From the NCBI GenBank assembly GCA_003339415.1, contig PDHQ01000041.1:150284-214283 (forward strand): a stretch of 64,000 bases of DNA. The letters run 5' to 3'. The position numbers and the translations under genes are program-made. The stretch comes from Ophiocordyceps camponoti-saundersi (nom. inval.). Taxonomy: Eukaryota; Ascomycota; Sordariomycetes; Hypocreales; Ophiocordycipitaceae. Below are positions 12,591-24,991 of the stretch, piece by piece. Below the pieces are notes generated by a model that saw only the letters and a program-made list of their open reading frames with translations, made no database searches and was not told where the DNA came from. Within the stretch, counting starts at the first letter, position 1. Each line of letters starts with the position of its first letter.

Positions 12591-13173
12591 CCACCAACAG
12601 ACTGCCACGACTATTTTCTCTTCCTTTGATCAAAAACAAGACCCTTTTTTCCTTTCACTTCAGCTCTCGTTTCTCCCCTCTTTCTACTCCCCTTCTACGC
12701 GCCTCTTCCTCCTCCTCTTCCTTCTCCTGTCTCTATCTCTCTCTCCCCTCTTCCTCCCCCCCCTCCTCTCTCTCTGTCTCCTCTCTCTTCCTCCCTCCCC
12801 CCCTCCCTCCCTAATCTCTATCATACTAGCTAAATAGACGTTTTCGACTCGTCCGATATCAAATCTGCCTGGAAGAGACTGAGGAAACTAAAAACACCGC
12901 TATTCAACGACGACCCCCTTTCGCGCAAATACCAGCTGTCCTACCCACCGTCAAGTGGCGCTCCTTTGAGACTCGCTTCTTCCCCCTCTCGACTGGAATC
13001 TCAAGAAGCATTCCTCCTCTCTCTCCTCTTCTTACTTCTCCCCCCGCCCCCGACGATAATCGACATCCACACTCGACGACCTCATCAGCCATAAACGCCC
13101 GTCAGCCGCCATCAACCATCGTCAGCCATCCCATCCAACCTCTGGCCCGGCTAAACCGCCACGGAACAAGACC
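12591..13173 (+). promoter_or_regulatory. Polypyrimidine-rich upstream region of the LYAR-type gene
   Basis: A strongly C/T-biased stretch (about 12610-12830) followed by more CT-rich DNA up to the start codon is typical of promoters and 5' UTRs in filamentous ascomycetes. The strand bias agrees with the plus-strand gene downstream. No TATA box or defined factor site is claimed. Confidence 0.5.
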
Positions 13174-14800
13174 ATGGTCTCCTTTTCGTGTGAGGTGAGC
13201 GAGCTTCTCCGTCCCTCCCACACCTCTCAATCCCCCCCCCCTCTCAGACTACGGCACACCATCTTTCTCGACGTTGCATATACCCTATCCTGCTTCCTGG
13301 TCTGCCGCTTGACATCACACACCCGATCTGCTCCCCACCCTCCCCTTCAGCGACACACGTCCGGCTGATGAGCCCTATTTCGTCATACCTCCCCTGGCCT
13401 TATTCACTCCCCCCCTCCGTCTCCCCATCACCCACTCTCACGCATACATAGATGCTTGATAAATATCTGCCACCCCGCCCTATTTCTAACGTCGCAACTT
13501 CAGGCTTGCGGCGACGTCTTGGCTAAGAAAAAGCTCGACCTTCATCGCAACCGCTGCCACGGCGCGAGCTTTACTTGCCTCGACTGCATGGTTCACTTTA
13601 CTGGTTTTGAATATCGCTCTCACACGGTAGGTCCTCGTCGCCTTCACCTACCGCTTTCGGTTCGCCCCTAACTTGGCCCAGTCTTGCATCACCGAAGATC
13701 AGAAGTACCAGGGCGCCCTCTATAAGGAAAAGAAGCAGAAAGCCAGGAACATGCCGAAAGACGACCACAAAAACCTGTCGCTCCAGCCGTACGTGGAAGA
13801 CGTCGGCGAGGACGGCGACTATGCACCTTGGACCGACTTCGCCGGCCATACCGAGGACGAACGATCTCCGGCCGAACCTCTACCGGAGGCGCCCACCCCC
13901 CCTGCCGCCGCCTGCGAGGATCACGTCAACGTCTTCGACTTCCTGGTCGCCACAGGTCAAACCCCGAACGCTTCCACTGCTCACCTGCCTCGAGAAGACC
14001 TTGCGCTCGATGCCCACGACGCTCGCTTAATGCGTTACAAGTACAACGCCGAGGAATTCCTTGATCCATCGTCGCTCATGGATGCCGAGCAGTCCTTGGA
14101 CGTCGAGTACGGCTCCGGCCCCGTACACACCGGCTCCTTCGTCACGCCCGCCTCAAAGGCCGAGCGCCGGAGGGTAAAGGAGAACGAGGCGAATAAAGAC
14201 AAGAAACGCAAGCGACTGCACGTCGATGTCCCGGCCGACCAGGTCATGACGGACGCGCCTCCGGCTCCGGAACTCCACACAAACCTCACTGGCAACCTGA
14301 AGAGCCTGATGCGACAAACCCTTCCACCGTCTCCAGACTACTCGGGAGGCGACGTCGCCGACAACTCGCCCGCGAGCCCGCTCAAGAAGTCGAAACACAC
14401 CAAGCACGCCAGGAACGGCCACAGCATCTTTGGTGTCCTTGCAGGCGGCGGCAAGCCCAAGACGCAGAAGAAGAAGACGTCCAAGACGAAGAGCGAGCAT
14501 CGACACAAGGAGCCAAAGGAGTCGAAGCTCATCGAATTTCGGCCCCAGTCCAAGGACGGAAAGAAGCGCAGCAGCCACGACGGCCAGATGATCGTCTTCA
14601 AGCCCCGTGCCGATGCCTTCCTCGACTTTGTCACAAAGGGCCCTGAGAGCGCGCGCGGCTGCAGCATGAACAAGGCGCTGAAACGCTATCACCGCGAACG
14701 TGGCGCCGATTTGCCCAAGGGCGCTGAGGAGAAGGAACTCTGGAAGGACTTGCGACTACGCCGAAACGACCGCGACGAGATTGTCATCTTTGCTCTATGA
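13174..14800 (+). CDS. LYAR-type C2HC zinc-finger nucleolar protein (three exons)
   Basis: The gene model joins 13174-13194, 13504-13626 and 13682-14800, giving 420 residues. The introns (13195-13503, GTGAGC...CAG; 13627-13681, GTAGGT...CAG) have good fungal splice sites and the joins restore a perfect motif. The N-terminus carries two LYAR-type fingers: C6, C9, H21, C25 and C32, C35, H47, C50, followed by the family's QKYQGALYK. Basic Lys-rich segments (about 180-190 and 260-300) suggest nuclear or nucleolar targeting. A C-terminal helix-rich region (SMNKALKRYHRERG) resembles the LYAR C-terminal domain. Family members act in the nucleolus in ribosome biogenesis and growth control. The start has good context (ACCATGG) and a pyrimidine-rich leader. 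The first exon codes only seven residues, so ab initio gene finders may miss it. It is convergent with pex10. Confidence 0.93.
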
Positions 14801-15432
14801 GGCCCCCTTCATTTTTCTTTGGCACTTTTCGTCCGCTTTTGAGTCATTGTCGTCATGGATACGAAAAGGAAAGTAAAGCATCAGTTACATCTCAAATCTC
14901 ACCAACGATAGAGCCGAAAGTGAGTCCGGAGAGGAATATCCAGAGGTGTTACGACAAAAAAAAAGTGATCACAAGGAGTTTTGAGGACTACGGTATGACC
15001 GGACGGCATTCCGGGCTGGTATGGGGGCTATGCCATTGCGATGCGGGTTAGACCGCTCCGGCCAAAAGCTCTGAGCTGGACTCATGGCTCGGACAGGGCA
15101 GCATCATGTACCGGGGAGCGTTTGGGTAAGACAAGACGATCCACGGCAAGCGGTCGGTGCGTATCAGGGAATTGACAGAGCTGTACGAGTTGGCAGTAAT
15201 GGCCGGACTGGGAGAGTGTTACCTAATGAACGATACCATGAATGGGGGAGGATGATGGATGGCATAGCATTGCGTCGAAAGAAATCGTTGGCATCTATCA
15301 GTGCCTTGTGTCGGTGTCATATGACCATTTCACGCTCTGATTCGTTGAGGGCAGATACCACATTTCTATGATTGCGCGTGCGGTCTGCCTCGATGACGAT
15401 GCCGCCATACGTCATGGTCGGCTGCGGTTACA
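14801..15432. other. Intergenic region between convergent genes
   Basis: This should hold the 3' UTRs of the LYAR-type gene and pex10. Short open frames exist in several frames, but none has recognisable protein features. No poly(A) signal is called. Confidence 0.6.
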
Positions 15433-16626
15433 CTACATGACGCGTAGAGGGAGGATATGCTGCACCATGGCCTCTCTCCGACAAAGCGGACACTCGGGCT
15501 TCTCCCTGACCCAGTCGGCGATGCACAGCCAGCAGAAGACGTGACCGCACTGGGTGGCGGCAGGGTCGCGAAGGGGGTCGAGGCAGAGGGTGCACCTGCG
15601 CTGTTGGGGTCCGCGAATATAAGCCATGACGGCACCGTCGGCCAGGTCGAAGCGGGGGCCAGGGGCGATGGGGGTGTTTGTAGCGGCGGGGAGGTCGAGG
15701 CGACTGGGATGAGGGCGGCGGGGGCCAGCGAGGTCGGTGAGGAGGAGATCGCTGTTTGCCGAGTACGAGTTTGTGTGGTCGAGGGAGACGTCGACGGTGG
15801 TGGCACGGAAGGCGGCCCGGTCCGGAGGAGGAGACGCAGAAGGAGGAGGGGGAGAGGATGACGAGTAGGAAGAGGAGTCGGGGGGGAGTAGCAGGTGGAT
15901 GTTGGCGCGCAGATGAAGGTATGACTGGACGGCGAGCTGGACGGCTAGCAGGAGTCCGAGGACTTCATAGCCGGCGCGGTCGGGGGTGTCGGGTACGGAG
16001 CGGGTGAAGACGTAGCGGAGGCTGAGGAGACGCTTGCTGAGCTCGTAGTATGAGCCTTGAAAGTAGAAGAGGGCCAGGACGAGGGCCTGAAGCGGCGCGG
16101 AGGAAGTAAAGGTCGAAAGGTGACGAGAGATGTAGTCCATGACACGGCGCTCGAGACTATTCGACTTGGTCTTCCCCGTCTTCTCATCATCAGCCTCGTC
16201 CAGCAAAGCCAGCCTCCGCTCAACAACAGCCCGCAACCGAGTCCTCAAAGCGGGAACGAGCCTGCCACCCAAGTAAGGCACGAGGACGGCGCCGACGACA
16301 TAGCCGGCTCGGGAAACCAAACCGGGAAGCCGGCCCGAATGACCCTCAACCTGGACGAGGTCGCAGTACTCCTCGCCTAGCGTCCTGTTGCCCGGGACGG
16401 TCGTCAGCCCGAGGTAGAGCAGGGCCGCGAGGCAGCGCAATTCGGGGGCCCGGGCGTGGGCCGCGCGGGCGCCGGCCGCCCTCCTCCATAGGTCCGTTAG
16501 GCTGTTGGCCAGCTGGCCGCTGAAGTAGCTGTCTTTCTGGTAGGAGCGGACTATGTCGGGTGCTGAGGCGAAGGGGTACGGTGAGGGTGAGGGCGAGGAG
16601 GAGGAGGAAGAGAAGGAGGCCGTCAT
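15433..16626 (-). CDS. pex10: Peroxin 10, RING-finger E3 of the peroxisomal import machinery
   Basis: A single intronless frame of 397 residues from the ATG at 16626. The N-terminal Pex2/Pex12-type domain begins with the conserved YPFASAPDIVRSYQKD and continues with LYLGLTTVPGNRTLGEEYC; hydrophobic segments fit membrane spans (for example around SRAGYVVGAVLVPYLGG and LQALVLALFYFQG). A Ser/Pro-rich linker precedes the C-terminal C3HC4 RING (about residues 345-382: CTLC, CGHVFCWLC, CPLC). PEX10 works with PEX2 and PEX12 as the ligase that ubiquitinates the PEX5 receptor for recycling. The frame stays open upstream to an ATG at 16779, but that part is Ser/Pro-rich, has no family similarity, and the ATG lies inside a retrotransposon LTR, so 16626 is preferred. 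A copia insertion sits 92 bp upstream of this start. Confidence 0.95.
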   Translation of the reverse strand: MTASFSSSSSSPSPSPYPFASAPDIVRSYQKDSYFSGQLANSLTDLWRRAAGARAAHARAPELRCLAALLYLGLTTVPGNRTLGEEYCDLVQVEGHSGRLPGLVSRAGYVVGAVLVPYLGGRLVPALRTRLRAVVERRLALLDEADDEKTGKTKSNSLERRVMDYISRHLSTFTSSAPLQALVLALFYFQGSYYELSKRLLSLRYVFTRSVPDTPDRAGYEVLGLLLAVQLAVQSYLHLRANIHLLLPPDSSSYSSSSPPPPSASPPPDRAAFRATTVDVSLDHTNSYSANSDLLLTDLAGPRRPHPSRLDLPAATNTPIAPGPRFDLADGAVMAYIRGPQQRRCTLCLDPLRDPAATQCGHVFCWLCIADWVREKPECPLCRREAMVQHILPLRVM

Positions 16627-16718
16627 GGCGTTGGTGATGTTGATTCGTGTGTAGTATGTATGCATGTAGGGACCTCGGCGTGTCTGTAGGGTTGGGGTGG
16701 GTTTGGGGGAGAAGAATG
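16627..16718 (-). promoter_or_regulatory. Remaining native 5' flank of pex10
   Basis: Only 92 bases of native sequence remain between the pex10 start and element W. The segment ends with GAGAAGAAT (16709-16717), the left copy of the MITE's 9-bp TSD, plus the MITE's first base G (16718). W's TSD GAATG (16714-16718) overlaps these. The rest of the ancestral upstream region is now at 48363 and beyond. Confidence 0.8.
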
Positions 16719-17129
16719 TGTCAGAAAGGAAGGTCCCACTAGGCTCCACGAGACCATGAGTAATACGAGGGCTCCGCATAATAGTGGCGGAGTAACGTAT
16801 CTTATTAGCCTTAAGGCATAGGATCCCTACGGAAAAGCCCTATTATTAAGTAATATTCTATTAACTTCCTAGGTAACGGGCTTACGATATCTCTTAGCAG
16901 ATAGCTAGCTTAGAAATTAGCCTCTTTATTATATAGAGCCTTTTTTTCGAAAGCTTATTATTTTTATATATATAAAAAAAGCCTTTAAGCTAAAAAGTTA
17001 GGGGTAAAGCTATTAGTTAATATATATATACTTATCTATATTTTATTATATATATAACTTAATTATTTTACTTATTTTTTATTTTACGTAATTTTCTAAT
17101 TTTAATAAAATCTTTTTAAGATTTTAATA
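16719..17129 (+). repeat. 5' LTR of W
   Basis: Starts TGTCAGAAAGG and ends ...CTAATA-type (TTTTAATA here). The first roughly 80 bases are unmutated compared with the right LTR, which has T and A at the same C and G sites; beyond about 16800 heavy RIP begins. The unmutated part supplies the spurious ATG at 16779 in frame with pex10. Confidence 0.93.
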
Positions 17130-19956
17130 ATTAAAAGCTATAGCTTTAAGCTAAAGCTTACCTTATAAGAAGAATTAATTTCTAAAGGAAATAGTCGAAT
17201 AAGATAAGTAATTATAAGAAAAATATTAAATTAACTAAAAATACCGATTAGAAATACTAGGAAGATACTTTTAAAAAAAGGGCTAAGAGAGATAGATTTT
17301 AAGAGTTTATTTTCGCTAATAGAAATCCTCTAAGAAAAGCCCTAATTTCTTCTATTTAAGATAAGGAAAATTAGGACCGAGTAAAATAAAAGGGAATTAA
17401 GAAAGAAAAAGATAGAATATTAAAAAAATATACTATTTTTATTATTAATTATAAGGAATATAAGGAAATTTAGCTTTAAAAAGATAAGGCTAAATAAAAC
17501 TTTCGAATTTAAATAGAAAAAATTATTAACCTTTATTTTTAAAAAATATATTATAAAAAAGGGAAGTTTATTAAAAATTAATATAAAACTTTACGTAAAA
17601 AAGTTAAGATCTCTAATAAGGAAATTAAATAATAACTCCGTATTAAATATAAAGGAATCTTTAATATTAGTTATAACCTCTTAAAAGATTAATTTAGCTA
17701 GTTTAAAAGCTAGCGTAAGGTAATCGATAAAGCTAACTTTAAAGGAATCTTATAAGTAACCGATAAAATAATTTAAGTTAAAGATTTCTATAAAGTAATT
17801 ATTAAATAACCTTATATAAGAAATTAGATCTAAGTTTTTAAATAGAATAAATTTATTAAGAAAGAAGATTTTACGATTTACGAATTTGCGAATAATTTTA
17901 ATTATTATATTAATACTTTCCTAATTCCTTAAGGAAAAGTAATAGATAAAGGTACCTTTCTTACTTATTATAATAAAGATAGGTTAGAGAAAAAGAAAAA
18001 TAATAATAATCGAAAGGAATAATATAAGAACTAAGGAAAAGATCGTATTAACTAATAATATAATAATAATAGAAAGCGTTAGACTTCTAATAGTTATTAC
18101 TAACGCTTATAGGAAAAGACTTATATTTTCTATAAAAGGATAAGATATTCTAGGGAGAAGTACTATATACTCTATAACGATACGCCTAACTAGTAGTATA
18201 ATATACGTACTATAAAGACCGTAAAGGAAAATACGGAAAAAGAAAGGTTAAATTTAGAGGAGATTAAAACTAGTTTAATTAAGTTTAATTTTACTTATCT
18301 CTCCCTATATCTTTCCTATAAGAAAAGATACGTATTAGCTACTTTCTTTCTTAAGAACGAAATAAATATTATATTTTCTACTATAAAGTACTTATTATAT
18401 TACTTTATAATCCTTAATTTAAGTATAACGATATATATCTTTAATAACTATAACTATTTTAAAGATTTTTATAACTTAAAGCTCGGAGATTTTATTTAGA
18501 TAAGGGATAGTAAAATCCTTATTAAGGGATATAGTAATATTAACTTAGAAATACTAATTAGAACTTAAATAGCGCTACTAAAGCTTCGGAATATAATATA
18601 TTATTAGAACTTTATATATAACTTAGTTTCGTACTAATTACTTAAATTAAAAAGTATTTAGTAAGATAAAAACCTTAGATAAGAAGAATTAACTTTAAAA
18701 ACGCTAAACTATAATATAATAGTAACCGTAAAGTTAATTTATAACTAATTCGTTCTAAAATATATCCTAAGGTAAATAAATAAAATATTTTTTACTACGA
18801 GAAGGAATAAATATATAACTTATACCTTATAAAAAGCCCGGAAATTAGCGATAAATATTTAGTACTTAAGGCTTAGTTACTTAAGCTTATAAGTCCTTAA
18901 CTATATTAATAATAACTATAAAGGAATTCGTATATAACTTATAAAAAAAGATAGTATACCTATTATAGAGTATAAAAACTACGCTATAGTAAAGATTAAA
19001 TAATAAATTAGTTAGACTTTAAGGCCGTAAACTATAACGCCTAGAGAAATACTTATAATTAATTTCTATAACTTTAAAAGAGACCTTAAGGGTTTTTCGT
19101 CGGTTATGCTAATTACTAATAGATATATAGGTTATACTTAGAACTATTACCTTTAGGATAGGACTTAGGCTATAATCTATAGTATATTAAAATTAGCTTT
19201 TAAATACTTTATCTATTAATATAAATTTTATATTAGAACGATTAAAACGGATAACGAACTATAATAATAACTAGAAGATTATAACTTTCTAATAAGATAG
19301 AATATCCGAATCGAATTTTCGGCACTATATACGTAGGAATAAAATAGTAGGGCTAAAAAAGTTAAGGGTATCCTAAAAATAAAGGTAAGGGCTATAAGAG
19401 GTTAACTACTAGCAGCTTTCTAGCGGGAGATCTTTAAATCTACTATCTACCTATATAATAAGACCCCTCGGAAAAGTAATAAATAAAAGATACCTTATAA
19501 GGGAATCTTCCGGAAAAAGCCTAACTTAGCTTATTTACGCGTATACGGGTATAAAGCTTACGCTATAACTATAAATTCTAAACTTAAGTATAAAAGGCTA
19601 CGGAGACTTAACTTTAAAGCTTAGATTAGTTTTTTAATTAGCTATAAGTTAACTTATATTTATTAAATATAACTCCTAAGCGAGAATCGTATTTTATTAA
19701 CTTATAACGTATTATTTAATAAACGCGAGACTTTCTACGGGTATTTTAACTACCTTAGAGATAGCCTCCGAGAAATTAATTTTAAAGTTATTACTAAACT
19801 GCTATAATAAGAAGCTAACGCTTAAGACTCCGTAGAAAATATAATAGTTAAGGAACTAAGAAATAAAAAAGATAAAAATAATAGAACGATTAATCTTAAT
19901 TAAATTATAACTTCTATAACCTTAAATTAAGCCTCTAAACCCCGCGAAAATTTATA
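17130..19956 (+). pseudogene. W copia gag, protease and integrase (5' half, RIP-interrupted)
   Basis: The plus-strand frame is readable through stops. A CCHC-like knuckle, with Cys positions changed to Tyr, occurs near 18120-18175 (YIFYKRIRYSREKYY). The integrase core at about 19090-19500 reads MLITNRYIGYT for the first catalytic Asp region, TIKTDNE for the second, and the NSRAKK region after SALYT. The copia integrase C-terminal features follow: NKTPRKSNK, a tyrosine-rich LRVYGYKAYA, and a hydrophobic lane to about 19780. The frame is interrupted at 19957-19961 (TAAAA), the TSD of element X, and resumes at 43948. Confidence 0.85.
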
Positions 19957-19961
19957 TAAAA

Positions 19962-20310
19962 TATTGCGTCCTAAAGGTGCGTTAAGTAAATAATAATATT
20001 AGCACTATAAATAAAAATTCTAAGCTAAGGAGAGAAGAGAGAAAAAGAGGAAAAACTCTCGTAGGCGGAATCCTAGTAAAATAGATAAGGGCACGTGCTA
20101 GTAAGGATAGGAAAGGGTATAGAAATCTGCCTAGAAATCCTAGTAATTTCTAGGTAAGTAAATAGTTATATTTCCTAGTAATTTCCCTTAAGGTTTTTCC
20201 GGGTAGTTTTATAATAAGGATTTCCGGGGTTATATAAGGTTTTATTAGAAATCCTTAGAAATTACCGGAAAAGATATAAGGAAATCTAAAAGGAAACTTA
20301 GCGCGTAATA
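19962..20310 (-). repeat. 3' LTR of X
   Basis: 349 bp, partner of 43594-43942. It also matches the LTRs of Y in opposite orientation. On the minus strand it starts TATTACGCGC (ancestral TGTTACGCGC likely). It retains the palindrome GCACGTGC at about 20093-20100. Confidence 0.93.
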
Positions 20311-23300
20311 TTACCCCCTAACGAAAGTTTTAATATACTTATTAAAACTAGTAATAGTAACTACGCACCTAAGCTTTAAGGGAAATTATAATATTATCTT
20401 AGTTATTATCTTTATAATTATAATTTATAGCGGTAGCCTTAATCTAATACTAAAGATTAACTAGCGGGCTGGCGGTATTTAGAAAGCGGTAGTAAAATTC
20501 CTTAAGGGCTATTAGTATATAATAAAAATTCCTAGCTAAATACTATATCTTATTAAGGTTATAGCTACGCTACTAAACCTAATACTCTAACTAGCGGCGT
20601 TATTTAATAACGCGAGATATAAGAATCTTATTAACTTCTTACTTTAGTATATTATCGATATTTTTAAGCTTAGCTAGGGGCCTATCTTATCCGGGTAAGG
20701 GATTTATAATAGCTTTTCGGAGACGATTAGCGTAGAATAAGTTTATTATCTAGTAACTACTTAGAAAGTTAAGGATATAGCTATAGCCCCGTTCCTCGAT
20801 AATTATAAAAGGTCTAAACTATTATATATTAAGGCGCGTAATTAGTGCGGTAGTTATAAAACCCTTATAGCTAAGAAATACCTAATTACTAACCGAAAAA
20901 TCTACTAGGCGGCGTTTCTTATTAGCTTAAGCTTTCTACTAGCTTTACGCTTTCGCGGCCGTAGCTTAAGCTTACTATTATACTCTTTACGCTTAAGCGA
21001 TAAGTTTACGGGTAATAGTAATAGGGCCTAAAGCCTTTAAGGTAACTAGAGGGCTAGGGAGCGAAAAGGGGTTTCGCACGTTTTTACTAAAAGTAACTAT
21101 AAGCGGTACTATACTAATTAACGCGTACTATAATAAGTTATACGCGAAGTCTAAAGTAAGAAGAAACGCGCTCTAATTATTCTATCGCTTACTTATATAA
21201 AACCGAAGCTTTTAGTTTAGGTACTAATTAGTTACTTTTACGCTACCTTATATTTAAGGGTAAAGGGCGCTACCGTAATAATACTTAATATTAGTTAGCT
21301 AGTTAATTTCCTAAAAAAATCTTAAGATAAATAAGCTAGCGTTATTAGTAATTTATACGTTTAGTATACTTAGAAAATAATAAAAATATTAGAAATAGCG
21401 TCCTATAAGTACCTTAGCTATATTATTCTTTTTACTAAGTAATATAATAATAATTTTACTTAACTTATAGATAAAGGTTTAAATATAGTTATACTTAAAG
21501 CGGTCCTCTAATATTACTTTCCTATTATAAGTAATATACTCTTAAACGGAAGTTAGAATAGGTAAGGGGTATAGTAAACTTAGGGTCTTATTTTATAGCG
21601 TTTTATTCCTTTAATACTTATAATAATTATAGATAAACTAGCGAATATTTCGCTTTATCTTAAGCTAATAATAGCTTTATTAAAGTATTTAAGTAATTTT
21701 ATTTTATCTCTTATAAGCGAAAATAGCTAGCTTATATATATTTTAAATTAAGGCGGTGCGGAGGAAGAAACGCTACTAGCTATCTTACTTAGGGACGATA
21801 AGGAGATTACCGTAAAATCTAAGGTTCTAGTTCGCGTTCTCCTCCTAAATTAATTATACTAACTCCGCCCCTAATAAGATAGAGTTTTTTACTAAGCGGA
21901 CTAAAGTAATTATAAGAGATAAGGTCGGGGATTTAAATCTAAGGCTATTTAGGGAAATTATAGCTAAAATCTTTTCCTTTTTCTTATAAGCTTTTATTAT
22001 TAGAAGCTTAGCTATTTTCCGTAAAAGTATATTTATAGCTATATTTAGCTAGCTAAGCTAATATAAGAAACGGATATTAAACTAAGTAAAGAAATTAAAC
22101 TATCGGACTTAATAAATAAAAAGTAGCTTTTTCGTTATAAAATAAACTAAAGCTTCGTAATTTATAACTATATCGAATTTCTAGCCGAGTAGTTTTAGGT
22201 AAAAGTTCTTAAAGCTTTATATAATAGTAAGGAGTTCGCGGTCTTAAATTAGGTAAGCACGCTTAGCGGGGTTTATTATCTTTAAGAAAAAGCTTATAAG
22301 CTTCTATATCTAATCGTCTTATTATTATTAAAATATACTAGCGGTAATATTCTAAAAGGCGTTAGTCTTAAAGCGGGTTAGGAGTTTTAAGCGGAAGAAA
22401 GTAAGTACTAGGGCTTATATAGCTAGCTCCTTTATTTTATTAAAAGCCTCCTTCTATTCTAGTCTAAGCGTAAAAGCGGTATCTTTCTTAAGAAGGCGGT
22501 TTAGGGGCTTAGCTATAATATTTATATAATAATAGAAGATCCTAATAAAATTATAAAGTTTTATAAATAAGTAAATAGCTTTATAATCTTAGAGGTTTTT
22601 AAACTTTTAGTTTTAAATTACTTATACCTTATAAGGGTTTATATTAATTCCTTAGCTTATATATAATATTATATTAAAGTAGTTAATTTCTATAATATTA
22701 AACCTTAATTTTTAAATATCCCCTTATAAGTTAGCTTAGTATAGGCGCTAGATTATTTTTTAGTATTCCTTTTAATATTCCGCTTTTTCGCTATCTAAGT
22801 AAATTAATACGTTATTAGCGTATATACTTATATAGTAGTTAAGGAGGTTATAAAGCTAAGCGTTAATAAAATTCTAAAATTAAGTAAGCTTTACCTTAAA
22901 GCTAAATAGGAGGATAAGCTAGTAAAATATACTAAACTTTATATAGAAAGCCGTAAAATACTTAGAGTTAGGGTTAAGATATAAGTAATAAAACGCTTAA
23001 ATTATATTAATCTTCGAAAACTGCCTCGCTTTTTAGTAACTAAACGCTATACCTTTTAGGAAGGGAGTAAGCGAGATTTAACTCTTTAAGTAGTTATTTA
23101 TCTATCGGTAATTAATATAAAAGCGCTAGGCCGTTAAGTACGGCTTCGGCGTAAAGAGAATAGAGGCGGCGTAAAGACTAGCGTACGGCTTAATAAACCT
23201 AATCTTAAGTAAGTAGTTAACGGTTTCTTTTTCTAGTAGTAGGTATTTTATAAGTATCTTATAAAAAGGGGGTCTTACTAAGTTTAGGGGCTTCTTAAGT

Positions 23301-24666
23301 TTTAAAATAATATTATAGCTAAGTTAGAAACTAGCTAAAATATAAGCTTCCTTCTTATTAAAAAATCCTTTAAGATACGTAAAAGCTAAAGAAATTATAT
23401 TATATATATAAGCGATATACTTAAGTTCTTCTTCTTAAAAAAATAGGATTTCTTATCCCGCGTATATATAGCTAGCTAAGCTTAACTTTATAACTATAAT
23501 TAAGTTAAGGTTATCTTCTAATTTTATAAAGGTTATAAATATTAATAAAGTTATCGCTTCTTATTATATCTAGCGGGGGTTTTATTATACTTAATAGATA
23601 AGTTACTCTTTTAAAGCTTCCTTATCTATATTATTAATTTCCGGGTTATCTTAGGTTAGGGTTTAAGCTTACTTTTTCTTCCTTATAAGCTAAATAAAGT
23701 TATTTTTCTTCCGCAAACGCTAGAGGATCCGGTATTTACGCTTATCCTAACGGAGAAAGTAGTTTTAGCGCTTAGCGTCCGCTTAGATAGCTAGATTTAG
23801 ATTTCCGGAAAAAAGGGGCTTTTTTAATAATAGGATTAAGGGCGAGTATTTAGTAAGGGCGGGTAAGTTATCTAGCTAAACTAGTTTCTAAGCCGCGTAG
23901 TTAAGTAGTAGTCTTTTTTCTACTATCTAAAATAAACCGATAAAAAGGTCCTAAGTATAGTTAGTTACTTAATAGATTTCCTAAGGAAAATATTATCTAT
24001 TAATTACTAAGGTAATAATTAGGTGCTTATAAACTATACTAGCTTAGCGGCTTTAAAAATTTACGAAGGGAATAAGATAGATAAAGATAAGTTTAGCACT
24101 AAGTCGCTTTATTACTTATTTCGTAAAACGGCAACTAACTAGAAGATAGGTATCTACTTTAATATTATATAGGGTAAAGGTATAAAAAGTAATATTATTA
24201 ACTTAAACTTAACTATTAATAGTAAATAACTCTCCTACTTTCTATCTTATATATAATACTTTTAAGACTATTAAGAAGCTTTATAATAATCTTATTCTTT
24301 TCTTAAATTAAAGTTATCTAATCGAATAGAATTAAGCGGGGGTGTTTAAATTTTAAAAACTCTCCCTATCTTCTATTAGTTAGGGCAGTTTTTAGCTATA
24401 TAGCCCTTCTTATTATAAGTAAAATAAATACTATTTTCTTAATAAACCTTTTTTTTATTCTCGCTTAGAGGCTAGCTTTTCTAAGTTATAGTTATAGTTT
24501 TCTTTTATATAGTTAGAGTAGTTTTATTAACTTATTAAGATTTCTAAGCGATTTTATAGCGGGTAAACTCCTTCTTCTTATAAAATATAATATTTTTTAT
24601 ATACTTATAAAACTCCTTATACGTTATATATAAGTTTTTAGCTTTTATAAAAAGGCTTATATTAAA
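20311..24666 (-). pseudogene. X gypsy pol and the last part of gag (RIP-interrupted)
   Basis: Minus strand, right to left. The rest of Gag lies just below 24666 (FIKAKNLYITYKEFYKYIK, nearly identical to Y's Gag). The RT is at about 23120-22740, with an FSKINII segment and the catalytic box YANNVLIYL (from Y-x-D-D). RNase H and integrase should follow down to the LTR, by analogy with Y, whose total internal length is nearly the same (about 5.3 kb in both), so no further insertion is expected in X. Many TAA/TAG stops; non-functional. Confidence 0.8.
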
Positions 24667-24671
24667 GTTAA

Positions 24672-24991
24672 TATTACGCGCTAAGCACTTATAGGGATTT
24701 CCCCTAAACATTTTATAGTGATTTCTAAAAATCTCCGGCTATAATTATATAACCTTAGAAACCTTATTATAAAATCCCTAAGAAAACCTTAATAAGAAAT
24801 TACCCGGAAATAAAGTTAACTTTTTACTTCCCTATACCCTCTCCTATCTCTATTAGCACGTGCTTTTATATATTTTACTAAAATCTCGCTTACGAGAGTT
24901 TTTCCTCTTTTTTTTCCTTTCTCCTTAGCTTAGAATTTTTATTTATAGTATTAATACTATTATTTAGTTAACGTATTTTATAGCTATAATA
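24672..24991 (+). repeat. 5' LTR of Y
   Basis: 320 bp, starting TATTACGCGC and ending TATAATA. Inverted relative to the LTRs of X, which are 29 bp longer. GCACGTGC is retained at about 24856-24863. Confidence 0.92.

Noticed and set aside
12078..12837. Several open frames of 60-122 codons on both strands
   Set aside because: They come from CT-rich low-complexity DNA, overlap each other, and translate to Ser/Leu/Pro runs without domains.
14035..14692. Long minus-strand frames over the LYAR-type gene
   Set aside because: GC-rich antisense shadows of a well-supported gene.
15366..16380. Plus- and minus-strand frames overlapping pex10 in other phases
   Set aside because: Shadows of the pex10 coding sequence; no independent motifs.
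16627..16779. N-terminal extension of pex10 starting at ATG 16779
   Set aside because: The upper part lies in W's LTR and the rest has no family similarity; the conserved PEX10 N-terminus begins just after ATG 16626.
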